Origin: a virus
Virus record (IMG/VR): IMGVR_UViG_3300033150_000500
Span: 1 to 55,447 of that record
DNA length: 55,447 bases
Strand: one strand, 5' to 3'
Made by a program: the position numbers and the translations under genes. Below are positions 24,298-32,977 of the stretch, one piece after another. Under the pieces are notes generated by a model. That model had not been told where the DNA came from, made no database searches, and was given only the letters and a program-made list of their open reading frames with translations. The number at the start of each line of letters is the position of its first letter. Positions within the stretch are counted from its first letter, which is position 1.

Positions 24298-24970
24298 TTT
24301 GCTTTATCTTCTTTTTGTTGCGCAGCATTTGTTATTAAAAGTTTAAAAAAATCATCTACCCGTAATGCTTTCAATTCCGTGTATGTTATCGGGCTGCTCT
24401 TTGCCACCCTCAACAATAGCCCATTCCATAAGTTGTCAATGTCTATGACGACTTTTTTGTAGTATTGTTCACCATTTCCTCCGCCTTTTGAGAAATATCT
24501 TGGATAGTCTCGTTGTAAGCGGGAATAAAGCCTTCTACGAAATTGAAAGCCAACTGAAAAAAATCCTCTATGGCATAACCCTCCTTTTTCCAATTGTCAA
24601 TTTTTTCTTGTGTTACGCCCTCGTCAAAAACAGTCTTATCCTCGTCCTTAGAATTAACAAACAACGCACACAACTGCAATATTGGATGATCTCGCTTATC
24701 CAAATGTTCAGCTATTCCATTGAGCAGGTTATGAATAATCACAGCAGCATCAGCCACCTTGCTTTTATTCATATTGCCATAGGCCGTCTTTAGCTTGTCG
24801 TAGATGTTCTTAAAATCCTTGCCAAACCCTACGTGTGCCTGCAATCGTTCAAACTCAATGAACCGCTCAATAGACATCGTTTCTGCCTTGAAAGAATATG
24901 TGACACCGTTAGCCACAAACTCCTTTTTCTCGAAGTCAATTCTTTTTGTTTCTAATTGTTTTGTTTCCAT
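24294..24970 (-). CDS. Tail assembly chaperone, frameshift fusion product (G-T type)
   Basis: Reading starts at 24970 and follows the short chaperone for 173 codons, then shifts -1 at the slippery heptamer A-AAA-AAG on the minus strand (24452-24458), continuing for 52 more codons to 24294 (total about 225 residues). The pairing ACA-AAA-AAG allows re-pairing as AAA-AAA. Such G/GT frameshift pairs sit just before the tape measure in siphoviruses and chaperone it. The reading frame after the shift has no own start. Confidence 0.8.
24443..24970 (-). CDS. Tail assembly chaperone, unshifted product
   Basis: 175 residues, ending KKSS and TAG two codons after the slip site. Acidic and helical, with the size of lambda gpG-like chaperones (about 140-180). 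Overlaps the end of the small membrane gene 24952-25227 by 19 bases. Confidence 0.75.
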   Translation of the reverse strand: METKQLETKRIDFEKKEFVANGVTYSFKAETMSIERFIEFERLQAHVGFGKDFKNIYDKLKTAYGNMNKSKVADAAVIIHNLLNGIAEHLDKRDHPILQLCALFVNSKDEDKTVFDEGVTQEKIDNWKKEGYAIEDFFQLAFNFVEGFIPAYNETIQDISQKAEEMVNNTTKKSS

Positions 24971-25227
24971 ACATTAATTATTTCAACTATAAAAATTGTT
25001 AAACTTATAAATAATATTATCTCAATGTTAAACCCATATTTCCATAAGTACCACCATAAAGCCATCTGCCCCGCTATGCAATATTCACACCCGCCCAAAG
25101 GCTCACTCAACCATTCTGGAAAGCGAAGAATCAGCTTACCCCACCATCCAAATATCATTCCTTCCTTCGTTAGTATCATCACAAATACCCATGCTGCTAT
25201 CGCCAATAAAATACTGTCCCAAATCAT
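24952..25227 (-). CDS. Membrane protein, 91 aa
   Basis: Three hydrophobic segments (about 5-25, 45-63, 68-84) and a Cys pair, GGCEYCIAGQ (46-55). An unusual item between tail genes. In other phages short membrane proteins with this Cys motif occur here, but their role is not known. Confidence 0.6.
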   Translation of the reverse strand: MIWDSILLAIAAWVFVMILTKEGMIFGWWGKLILRFPEWLSEPLGGCEYCIAGQMALWWYLWKYGFNIEIILFISLTIFIVEIINVWKQNN

Positions 25228-25691
25228 AAGTACCTGCTAAATGCCTTTTCAACCATTGCAAACATTTCATCCTCGACCTTTTTCCATTCATCGTCAGTAA
25301 TATCTAAAATATTTTGACTTTCCTTGTCGCTATGTACATCCACAAGATGACTTCCGTTACTTGCCATCCCACCATCAGAAGAAAGCGTATAGGTAATCTT
25401 TGTCCCTGTTGTTTCTTCGTCTGTCACCTTGTAAGATTTCCACATCTCACCACTAAAGAAAAAATCTTTTAATCCTAACTGTCTTCCAGCTGCCTGTCTT
25501 TTCCTCGCCCAACTCCTACTATAAGGCGTGGAATATTTCTTCTTAACACCCGACCCTGACGACAATGTGCGACTGACGACCGTTGCCGGTATCTTATCCA
25601 TAATCGGTCTTAATAACGGCATTAATACCTCGCCAAAATTAGAAATCTTTAGCAAGTTACTCCTCTGTGTTTGTCCGTGTTGTGTGTACAT
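25224..25691 (-). CDS. Tail completion/head-tail joining candidate, 155 aa
   Basis: Basic N-terminus followed by helix-strand segments. Located between the 359-residue connector gene and the tail chaperones, the place of HK97 gp10-like tail completion proteins. The start shares a base with the upstream TAA (TAATG), confirming MYTQHG. Confidence 0.55.
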   Translation of the reverse strand: MYTQHGQTQRSNLLKISNFGEVLMPLLRPIMDKIPATVVSRTLSSGSGVKKKYSTPYSRSWARKRQAAGRQLGLKDFFFSGEMWKSYKVTDEETTGTKITYTLSSDGGMASNGSHLVDVHSDKESQNILDITDDEWKKVEDEMFAMVEKAFSRYL

Positions 25692-26770
25692 TAATTATGT
25701 GTTATCGTCCAATTTCTGTTTGTTGTCATTTCGGTTATGTAAGCCAACGTAACACCGTCTGTTATCGCTACGTTAGCACCACCACTAATATCCAAAGTAC
25801 CATTGTTGACGCCTGTATTATAAAGATGTAAAACTAAAGCAATAAAATAAGCCTCGATTATAATATCGTTGTCGCTCAAATCTATGTACTCCAAACGAAT
25901 GTTCGTATCCGAAGGAATAGTAATATTGATAACATTTTGTGACACTGCTTCAATTTTTCTCAAATATTCTCTGCCATAATCAAGCCTGAAATAAGAGTCT
26001 TGCCCGACTTCTGGTGTAAAAGAAATCTGTTGGTCTTCGCCCGAATATTCGTGAAGTGCTTTCGCTGTTATAACAGTAAGGTCATCAGCATAAATTTTTG
26101 TTTGGTACTCACGCCCACTAACGCCAGCTATGTTAAACACCTTTGCATCATCCTGGCTAAAACTAATTAAAATCGGATCAACAGGCAGTGTACTCAACCC
26201 TTCTTCATAACAGTTTCTTGCAACCCTGTAACTAATATCAAAGTTCAAAACAAAATAATCATACGGGTATTTATAAAACTGACTTTCGGGTTCGTGATAC
26301 GTATAAGGTGAAAATATCTCACCCTTGTTGCCATCCTCGCCAGTACAATTACAAGTCACCACCGTAAGACACTCAAAGCTACCAATTTTGAACGGTATTG
26401 CCTGTTTAATTTCTGCAATCAAAAACGCAGGGTCATACATATCGGGGTCTACCTTTTGGTAATTAAACCAACAGACCAACTTTAACCCAGCCTCGTAAAT
26501 ATCATAGGCGTTGTGATCTTCTACCACAACAGGCGCAGACCCAAGTTCCCAATACATAATAGACTTCTTGTCTGAATCGGGTATTAGCTTACGCATATAC
26601 TGATTATCGCCTAAGACTTTATCCTGGTTGACCTCACAAGGATACGTCCTTAGTGTGTCCTTCTTCCCCCTCGCATCACTCATCACACGCACCAAGCCAC
26701 CTGTCCTGTCAGCAAAAGATAATCCGTCTAAATATGTTGTCGTTAATTTTCTCGCTATTTTATATAACAT
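25691..26770 (-). CDS. Head-tail connector or tail protein, 359 aa
   Basis: Strand-rich virion protein beginning MLYKIARKLTTTYLDG. Positioned between the 365-residue gene and the tail completion candidate, where a tail tube or connector protein is expected. No sequence family assigned. Confidence 0.5.
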   Translation of the reverse strand: MLYKIARKLTTTYLDGLSFADRTGGLVRVMSDARGKKDTLRTYPCEVNQDKVLGDNQYMRKLIPDSDKKSIMYWELGSAPVVVEDHNAYDIYEAGLKLVCWFNYQKVDPDMYDPAFLIAEIKQAIPFKIGSFECLTVVTCNCTGEDGNKGEIFSPYTYHEPESQFYKYPYDYFVLNFDISYRVARNCYEEGLSTLPVDPILISFSQDDAKVFNIAGVSGREYQTKIYADDLTVITAKALHEYSGEDQQISFTPEVGQDSYFRLDYGREYLRKIEAVSQNVINITIPSDTNIRLEYIDLSDNDIIIEAYFIALVLHLYNTGVNNGTLDISGGANVAITDGVTLAYITEMTTNRNWTITHN

Positions 26771-27868
26771 TTAACTCCACATTGTATTAGACCCCATAAG
26801 TATTTCACGACCACATTCAAAGCAGTCGGTCTTCTGAACGTCTATATTTTTAACAATAAATTCTATCATTTCATTATATTCACCCATCCACCTTTCGTCC
26901 ATGTCGCCAAGAGTTTCTCCGTCAATCATTGTTTCAAAATTCAGGTTTTCACTCAGGGCAATATCACGCACAAGATTAGAAGCAGCCTTTAATCTGACAG
27001 CTTTCGCCATAGCCATATCTAAGGTGTCACCGATATAGTCCATTTCATCATAACACCATATTTCCTCTACCTTGCACCGCATCTTTAATCCCAACGATAA
27101 ACCAAAACACCTACTGTCAGAAGCCGGATTCAGGTCGCTGAAATCTGCCACATCCGTTAGGGTAACACCGGAAGCCTTTAAATAATCGGTAAAGCCAAAT
27201 TGCTTATTGCTTTGGGTCGCTGCTGGCGGACATAACGAACCACAGGCATCATAAAGTTTGTTGTCATAAGGCGTATTCGCTGCGTAAAGAAAAATAAAAT
27301 AATACTCTAAATTCTCAACATAGTCAGAGTGCATGGGTAAGGTAAGAGCGTCAATCGTATTCCCTTTAACCGCACCGGCAACGGTATTAACAGTATATGT
27401 TCCGTGTAAAGTATTCAGATTGTCGTAAACCAATACGTCAATAGTGCCTGTCGTATCAAACATTGTGGCTATGTCGCTCACCAATATCTCACCCCCCACA
27501 ATATCGTCACACTTCAAAACCAAGCCGTAGTATTTTCCTGCCGTCAAAGACAAGGCACTGTCACGCTTGACCTTCCCAATCCTGCCCTTAAATGGTCTGC
27601 GTTTTAGTTTATTGTATTCGGTAAGAATTGTGGTGGCATCAATACGAAAGTCAATAATAGCGTTGTCGCGGGCTTTCTCCATAAACGTAAATACGTTTTC
27701 CCCAACCTTACAGTTTAAGATTGCCTCAAACTTAGATAAAGGAATTATCTCGTCAAGGAAAAGCCCGCTATCTGAGGTGGTATAATCTGCGGACAAGCCC
27801 GTATAGTCGCTACAAGGCGTTCTGGTTAATCCTATAATATCCGCAAAACACGAAACCGAATCACTCAT
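26771..27868 (-). CDS. Head-tail structural protein, 365 aa
   Basis: First gene after the capsid transcription break. Cys-rich N-terminus (CFADIIGLTRTPCSD) and C-terminus (CFECGRE). Late structural gene; possible head completion or adaptor role. Confidence 0.5.
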   Translation of the reverse strand: MSDSVSCFADIIGLTRTPCSDYTGLSADYTTSDSGLFLDEIIPLSKFEAILNCKVGENVFTFMEKARDNAIIDFRIDATTILTEYNKLKRRPFKGRIGKVKRDSALSLTAGKYYGLVLKCDDIVGGEILVSDIATMFDTTGTIDVLVYDNLNTLHGTYTVNTVAGAVKGNTIDALTLPMHSDYVENLEYYFIFLYAANTPYDNKLYDACGSLCPPAATQSNKQFGFTDYLKASGVTLTDVADFSDLNPASDSRCFGLSLGLKMRCKVEEIWCYDEMDYIGDTLDMAMAKAVRLKAASNLVRDIALSENLNFETMIDGETLGDMDERWMGEYNEMIEFIVKNIDVQKTDCFECGREILMGSNTMWS

Positions 27869-27884
27869 AATATGTATTTTTCAG

Positions 27885-27892
27885 CAAATATA
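27885..27892 (-). promoter_or_regulatory. Promoter -7 box behind the capsid terminator
   Basis: TATATTTG followed by C, 17 bases before the start at 27868. The -33 element is poor (TACT), so its strength is doubtful. It would restart transcription of the head-tail genes. Confidence 0.4.
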
Positions 27893-27923
27893 TATCACTA
27901 ATTCTAAAATAAGTATAACCATA

Positions 27924-27951
27924 AATAAAAAGCCCCACTTTCGCAGGGCTT
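27924..27951 (-). terminator. Terminator downstream of the capsid gene
   Basis: Minus strand AAGCCC (loop) GGGCTT followed by TTTATT. It lies 46 bases beyond the capsid stop and is not U-flanked on the plus strand, so it acts leftward. Likely partial, letting capsid be made in excess of tail proteins. Confidence 0.6.
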
Positions 27952-27996
27952 ACATGAAACAAAACAGCACTTACGATGCTGCACCGTAAATACTTA

Positions 27997-29007
27997 CTAT
28001 GGTGTAGCCCCGCAAACGAAACTTAATAGTCCCGTATTGTTGTCATCACAACCAGTTGGATTCCTGAACAGGTCAGCATTTAGCTTAATCTTGAAGTTAT
28101 GTTGGATTCTGTCGTCAGTCGTACATTCAGTCGTGTAATAAACATCATAACTAAATGGCAAGTAATCTGACTTCATCTGCCAACGTGTGAAAACGTCAGT
28201 CCTGTCAGGATTGATCGGATTCAATGCCCTTGAAGCCATCGCCAATGAACCCATTGAAAGCATATATGTTTTCAGGGTCGGATCATTAACACTGTCAATG
28301 TTGAACAGATCAAAATACATATCCATTCCACCGTACATGATCGCATCTCCTTTGCCGTCTGCGTTGGCGGCATTAGCTTTGGCAACCCACATTTGTTCGT
28401 ATAGGTTGTTGCCACTAAGCATCTTTGGTGTAGTGAACTGATTTAGTATAGCCACCCTTGAAAAGTAGGCAGCAAGTGAAGCGTTCCAGTAGGAGGGTGG
28501 AATATAGGTGTCAGCACCTACAACTGTGCCCTTACCAGCGGTAACGACATTCCAGCCCCGGAAGGCTTCAATTTGAGATACACAATATTGTGCAAAATTC
28601 TCTGTGATATTCTTGTCGGCAGTCAAGAATTGTTTTGCAATAGCACTCTTGATGTCGAACTCGTTATCATCAAAGTCAGCTTCGTCCTCTGAGAAGTTTA
28701 CGACCTTTTCATAAGTAAGGGCATATTCTTTCAGATTCGTAGAGCTTTTAGAACCACCAATGACACAGGTAACATTGTCTTCTACGGTCTGACCGCAGAC
28801 GTTTTGCCAGATAACCTCAACATCGACTACTTTACTTTTAGCCTTTGAGTTATAAACAGTGGCGGTCTGAACCGCCTGAACAGCCTTGATTACATCGTAA
28901 TTAGCTACATACTGTTGTTTAACTCTATCGTCAAATTTGATCTGGGCTGCACGTACTCTAATGTCATTAAGGATGGTTTCATCGAAATAACCAGCAGTTG
29001 TACTCAT
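27997..29007 (-). CDS. Major capsid protein
   Basis: 336 residues. Position after the scaffold-like gene and before head-tail genes, and length, fit an HK97-fold major capsid protein. Ends TAG-TAA in tandem. A Cys residue pair near the middle (NVCGQT...NVTCVIGG) is notable. Not matched by motif alone, so confidence rests on position and length. Confidence 0.75.
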   Translation of the reverse strand: MSTTAGYFDETILNDIRVRAAQIKFDDRVKQQYVANYDVIKAVQAVQTATVYNSKAKSKVVDVEVIWQNVCGQTVEDNVTCVIGGSKSSTNLKEYALTYEKVVNFSEDEADFDDNEFDIKSAIAKQFLTADKNITENFAQYCVSQIEAFRGWNVVTAGKGTVVGADTYIPPSYWNASLAAYFSRVAILNQFTTPKMLSGNNLYEQMWVAKANAANADGKGDAIMYGGMDMYFDLFNIDSVNDPTLKTYMLSMGSLAMASRALNPINPDRTDVFTRWQMKSDYLPFSYDVYYTTECTTDDRIQHNFKIKLNADLFRNPTGCDDNNTGLLSFVCGATP

Positions 29008-29069
29008 TAAAATAAAAATTTGAAATTAATAGATTCCATCTGCTTTAGAGTGCAGCCATCTCCATCGGA

Positions 29070-29969
29070 TCAATCTTCCGCGTAGGTATATTTTGAGCCT
29101 ATCTCGACAAGTTTTTCACTGTCGCCACCAGCTTCATTTACCATTTTATTGTAGTCCTTTTTCGATAAAATATTTTTTGTTGGGTCAGGTCCTACTCCGC
29201 CCTGTGTATTCCCGGGTGCTTTCTTTGGATCTTGAACCTTAAAATCAAACAAGCTCTCAGCCTCGCTCTTTACAAAGGCATCAAAAACTATCGGGTTGCC
29301 GTGTCCATCCTCAAGTCGTGAATCACCATCTTTTATTACAATGTTTCCGTCTACAAATTCGTAATCAAAACCCTCGAACCTTGACAAGAACATTTCTGTT
29401 TGCTTTTTAGACCTTGCCGTGTCTTCAGATAGCACCGGATTAAGTTTTAAAAATGCCAGTTCAGCCCTATCTTTTACAAGTGAAACACTCTTGCCCTTCT
29501 CGACACCATTCTTAAAGGTATCAAACTCACCCTTTAATTCCTCAATCTGCACCTTAAAATTGTCGTTCATTTCCTTTTCTAACTTCAAAAACTCAGGGTT
29601 TGTTTTGATCTTTTCAAGTGTAATCTTGTTCCCGCTGTTCATTGATTCGCCAAATTCAGCGATAAGGTCTAATCCCCTCTTATCAGAATCCATACCAAAC
29701 TTATCCCTGACATCTTTCTCAAACTTTTCAAGGACTTCTTTCTTTGCCTTATTGTACCCTTCGTCAAATTTCTTTGTCGGATCACCTTTGGATTCTGCCC
29801 GTATCCGCTTGACTTTTTCTGCATCCATATCTATCAGGACGGTAGAGGCATCATCTTTCAACGCAAGCACATCGTCCTCGCCTTTGTCGTAAAGCAATTC
29901 TGTTAATTCTGTGTCTGTTTTGTTAAAGTATTTTGCAAATACATTTAAGATTAATTGCTGTTCGTTCAT
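29070..29969 (-). CDS. Scaffold (head assembly) protein candidate
   Basis: 299 residues, acidic and lysine/glutamate rich, dominated by predicted coiled coil (residues 60-200) with a C-terminal acidic/glycine linker (GGVGPDP) and a helical tail. This is typical of scaffold proteins directly upstream of capsid genes. Overlaps the upstream HeH gene by 4 bases. Confidence 0.75.
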   Translation of the reverse strand: MNEQQLILNVFAKYFNKTDTELTELLYDKGEDDVLALKDDASTVLIDMDAEKVKRIRAESKGDPTKKFDEGYNKAKKEVLEKFEKDVRDKFGMDSDKRGLDLIAEFGESMNSGNKITLEKIKTNPEFLKLEKEMNDNFKVQIEELKGEFDTFKNGVEKGKSVSLVKDRAELAFLKLNPVLSEDTARSKKQTEMFLSRFEGFDYEFVDGNIVIKDGDSRLEDGHGNPIVFDAFVKSEAESLFDFKVQDPKKAPGNTQGGVGPDPTKNILSKKDYNKMVNEAGGDSEKLVEIGSKYTYAED

Positions 29970-30253
29970 ATTTCTTCATATTTTTGTTTAAGTTTTTTCA
30001 AACCTGTATTCCAACGGAAATCTATGTTAGCATCACGTAATGCCTGACGGTAAAAGACCAGATCATCAACAGGTTCTTCCGGCTTTTCAAACTCCACAAC
30101 AGAAATTTCCTCAATCTCTATCTTTGTCTGAGTAATCTCGTCAGTGTCGTCAATGATAGTATAGTGCCTGTTGTCACCACGTTTACGCATAGTATCCCAT
30201 TGCTTACGGGTTATGTCATGTAGGTCACCAGTGTTCTTACTTTTTACTTTCAT
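29966..30253 (-). CDS. HeH/LEM-like small protein A
   Basis: 95 residues, starting at MKVKSKNTGD. The C-terminal 33 residues carry the pattern L-R-DA-N-I-DF-RWNTG-LKKLKQKY, a helix-extended-helix domain seen in phage capsid-associated proteins. A near-duplicate is in the gene above. Confidence 0.6.
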   Translation of the reverse strand: MKVKSKNTGDLHDITRKQWDTMRKRGDNRHYTIIDDTDEITQTKIEIEEISVVEFEKPEEPVDDLVFYRQALRDANIDFRWNTGLKKLKQKYEEI

Positions 30254-30515
30254 CGTATTTTATTTTAAGTTTTGTCCGTCCTGTTTTTGGATGAAATTTT
30301 ATACCCTTTGCTGTCAACTCTGCTCTCATCTCATCATCTGTCGGGTACAGGTCTTCGTCTGTTGCAACATCAACAATATCTATTTTTTGGGATTCCACTG
30401 TTGCTGCTTCTGATTTTACTCCAACTTTTACCCATCCATGTTTTTCTGGATTTCCTAAATCCCAAGCCCGTTGAGAGAAATTCCCCTCAAGGTTGCCTTT
30501 CATTGCTTTAATCAT
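30237..30515 (-). CDS. HeH/LEM-like small protein B
   Basis: 92 residues. The C-terminus AELTAKGIKFHPKTGRTKLK repeats the domain of 29966-30253 in a diverged copy; the N-terminal halves differ. First gene of the capsid operon, 20 bases after the promoter 30536-30566. Confidence 0.6.
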   Translation of the reverse strand: MIKAMKGNLEGNFSQRAWDLGNPEKHGWVKVGVKSEAATVESQKIDIVDVATDEDLYPTDDEMRAELTAKGIKFHPKTGRTKLKIKYDESKK

Positions 30516-30535
30516 AATTTAAGTATTTAAGTTCG

Positions 30536-30566
30536 CAAATATAGTAAATAAATTGTTATTTGTCAA
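30536..30566 (-). promoter_or_regulatory. Promoter of the capsid operon
   Basis: TTGA (30563-30566), 19 bases, TATATTTG (30536-30543). Close match; the -33 core AACTTGA recurs at 42559. Drives the HeH, scaffold and capsid genes. Confidence 0.6.
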
Positions 30567-30804
30567 GTTTTCGGAAAACTTTAAATTCTTTGTGCATAAT
30601 ATACCACTTCAGTATTGCATGATCCATAGGGTAATTATCCTCACATAAATTGTAATCTTCCATAAACAACTCTACGCACCTTTTCAGTGTTACCGTAGGC
30701 ATCCCACGTTTCATGCCGATTACAAATGAAAACATCAAAAGGTCTAATGCTTCATACATTATCAGCTTTGGAACATCAATGTAATACTTTTTTTTCTTTG
30801 GCAT
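30556..30804 (-). CDS. Hypothetical protein, 82 aa
   Basis: Basic N-terminus (MPKKKKYY), then a short helical domain. It ends the accessory cassette and overlaps the upstream glycosyltransferase by 29 bases. No recognised family. Confidence 0.6.
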   Translation of the reverse strand: MPKKKKYYIDVPKLIMYEALDLLMFSFVIGMKRGMPTVTLKRCVELFMEDYNLCEDNYPMDHAILKWYIMHKEFKVFRKLDK

Positions 30805-31477
30805 CCCACATTCTTTTTACTTCATTAATATATTTCTTTCTCTGCTTTGATGTCAGCCTTGCTCGTTCTTTGTTGGTTAAAGAGTTTAATGTTTTGCTTC
30901 CAAAATCCAAATGCTTTACAAAAGCAGAACACACTAAAGCGTGTTTAATTCCACCGATTTTCAATTGTTCGGCATAGATGTTATCTGAATACCAAAAATC
31001 AACTGCGGTGTTAAACCCACCAAGTTTCTTAAACATTTTCCTTTCCACCCCTATACACCAGCCGGGAATATTCACCCCAACCTGATAGCCAACCTGTATA
31101 AAGTTCCCGTCCTTGAAATGTCGCGGGTGACTTACAGGACAGTAGGGACTAAGTGATTTATAACCCATCCTAAAAACCTTGTAACATTCATCAGCCCACC
31201 CGTCCGTAAACTCGAGATCATTGTTACAGAAAAACACATAATCACTCGTTGAAAGCGAAAACCCCTTGTTCATGGATTCATTGTAATTAAAGTCACCATG
31301 CTGGTAGAAAAATGTTGTCGTATTTTTGAATTTTACATCTATATCAAAACTTTCAAGAACAATTATATTTACTTTAACATTATTCTTTGCCTTCTTTAGA
31401 GATTTTATACAGTCAACTGTTATCTGCTTATGCTTCTTTGTCTTGCTATAAGCAAGAATTATAACGTCAAAGACCAT
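30776..31477 (-). CDS. Glycosyltransferase, GT-A fold (family 2-like)
   Basis: 233 residues. N-terminal FDVIILAYSKT, then a nucleotide-binding region, and a DxD-like NNDLEF (near 95-100) that binds the metal-sugar complex, with FNYNESMNKGF before it. A C-terminal acceptor segment contains WYSDN. Part of the sugar-modification cassette. Acceptor and donor unknown. Confidence 0.75.
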   Translation of the reverse strand: MVFDVIILAYSKTKKHKQITVDCIKSLKKAKNNVKVNIIVLESFDIDVKFKNTTTFFYQHGDFNYNESMNKGFSLSTSDYVFFCNNDLEFTDGWADECYKVFRMGYKSLSPYCPVSHPRHFKDGNFIQVGYQVGVNIPGWCIGVERKMFKKLGGFNTAVDFWYSDNIYAEQLKIGGIKHALVCSAFVKHLDFGSKTLNSLTNKERARLTSKQRKKYINEVKRMWDAKEKKVLH

Positions 31478-31730
31478 CTGTTTTATATTTTTTAATTAGA
31501 TCGGCAATACGACAAATACTACCCTCTATGTCATAGTAACATTCTTCTTGAACAATTATACCATGCCCATTATTATCCCAAGCAACAAATGTTTCATATT
31601 CTATCATCCCTATGGGTATTAAATCCCCGGTATTATCCGTACCATAATTAGGATAATGTCCATTATCTTTAATAATAATTATATCCAAAACCCCAAGACA
31701 AGTATCAATTTTTATGTTTTTATGTTTCAT
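31467..31730 (-). CDS. Hypothetical protein, 87 aa
   Basis: Between two glycosyltransferases, overlapping both slightly. Strand-rich, with two nearby Cys at 67 and 74 (QEECYYD, GSICRI). No family; maybe an accessory subunit. Confidence 0.55.
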   Translation of the reverse strand: MKHKNIKIDTCLGVLDIIIIKDNGHYPNYGTDNTGDLIPIGMIEYETFVAWDNNGHGIIVQEECYYDIEGSICRIADLIKKYKTDGL

Positions 31731-32281
31731 TGTGTTTCGCTGGTTTTGTGATTAAAGTCATAAAAGTACAAAACTTTATTAATAAAAGCCTGACTTTTTA
31801 TTAACGGTTTTAGCCTTTTGGCATAGTCTGCGTCCTCGCTGAAGTTTATCTTCGGGAATCCAACCTTCAAAGCCAATTCTCTTTTCACGCACATGATATG
31901 ATTCGTAATCCGTTCATAATGATCTTTATGGTCTGAATCACACGTATATCTCGCATCATAGTAAACCCTTTTATACTTACTGCCGTTCACCGAACAATTC
32001 ACGCCAAAATTAATAACATCTGTTCCACTTTCTATTCCTTTTAAAATCAAAGAAACATAGTCGTCTGTTACCTTATCATCATCGTCCACAAATACCACAT
32101 ATTCACCTTGCGCAAGATTTAGAAGATCATTACGCTTTTGACCCACGCTTCGTTGTTTGTTGTCACCCAAATAAAGCACCTCTACGTCTTTTATCGTCTG
32201 TGGAAGCAATTTATCAAGCAACTTTGGTAGAAATGTTTTTGCCCTTGACGGTACTGTACAAATTAAAATACTTAGTTTCAT
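31727..32281 (-). CDS. Glycosyltransferase, GT-A fold (family 2)
   Basis: 184 residues, short but with the family 2 hallmarks: MKLSILICTVPSR start, VGQKRNDLL, and the DDDD metal site (residues 73-76 in FVDDDDK). The C-terminal half (SEDADYAKRL) has an ED-type catalytic motif. ATGA overlap with the zinc microprotein upstream. Confidence 0.8.
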   Translation of the reverse strand: MKLSILICTVPSRAKTFLPKLLDKLLPQTIKDVEVLYLGDNKQRSVGQKRNDLLNLAQGEYVVFVDDDDKVTDDYVSLILKGIESGTDVINFGVNCSVNGSKYKRVYYDARYTCDSDHKDHYERITNHIMCVKRELALKVGFPKINFSEDADYAKRLKPLIKSQAFINKVLYFYDFNHKTSETQ

Positions 32282-32403
32282 TTTACTCTGCTTATATTTT
32301 TACCACCACATCTCGGACACTTACAATTACATCCACATCCTTGATGCGTAAACCTTAACGGCTGCCCGTTTTCCGTACAATGCTTACACTGATAAACCTT
32401 CAT
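32278..32403 (-). CDS. Cys-rich zinc-binding microprotein, 41 aa
   Basis: MKVYQC, C-x2-C, CGCNCKCPRC and C-x2-C pattern: six or more cysteines in 41 residues (C6, C9, C23, C25, C27, C29, C32). It overlaps the end of the methyltransferase and is coupled by ATGA to the glycosyltransferase. Probably a redox or metal-binding accessory. Confidence 0.6.
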   Translation of the reverse strand: MKVYQCKHCTENGQPLRFTHQGCGCNCKCPRCGGKNISRVK

Positions 32404-32977
32404 TGAACTCGTCTATTGAAATCAAGTTTAAGTATGCTTTCCTGTTTTTAGCAAACTCCTCAAACGAAATATTGTCATCATCAAGAGGTGTCTGTTTGCC
32501 ATCCATTATCACGCCACAGCCCTGATCGGTGTCCACCACAAACATTTCCAAGCCTTTTACTGTGCGGAATTTCAACCACGCCCTCCATACCGTTCCGTTC
32601 CAATCTCCGACATGAGGCATCGGGTATTCCTGGTTTTTTTCTTCCTGCGGATTACAGTCGTGAACTACGATAGCACCATCGGGTGATATGCAACACATGG
32701 CATTTGAAATATCTTTTACAACCTGATTTTTTTCGTGTAAGCCGTCCACAAAAACAATGTCAAAAATATCTGTATTTTGAGCAAAGAACTCATCCGATGT
32801 CATTTCGTAGAACTCATTGGAGTTTTCATCTTTATGTTCTGTCGGCTCAGGGTCAACGCCAACCTTAAACTCGCATACTACGTTCTGCAAACACATATCA
32901 TTTTGCGTCCCGATTTCAAGATACTGCTTGTAGCCATATCTTTGTATTAGCTTATTTATTACTTCATAACGCCGCAT
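32384..32977 (-). CDS. Class I SAM methyltransferase
   Basis: 197 residues, methyltransferase-24-like. SAM motif YLEIGTQ (19-25), acidic loop VGVDPEP, then FDIVFVDGLHEKN and GAIVVHDCNP, which place the catalytic pocket. Probably an O-methyltransferase that caps a sugar or related group. In the sugar cassette beside the epimerase, overlapping it by 14 bases. Confidence 0.8.
   Translation of the reverse strand: MRRYEVINKLIQRYGYKQYLEIGTQNDMCLQNVVCEFKVGVDPEPTEHKDENSNEFYEMTSDEFFAQNTDIFDIVFVDGLHEKNQVVKDISNAMCCISPDGAIVVHDCNPQEEKNQEYPMPHVGDWNGTVWRAWLKFRTVKGLEMFVVDTDQGCGVIMDGKQTPLDDDNISFEEFAKNRKAYLNLISIDEFNEGLSV

Noticed and set aside
24294-24593. Independent 99-residue gene
   Set aside because: Its N-terminal part overlaps the chaperone in a shadow frame; only the last 52 codons are used, by frameshift.
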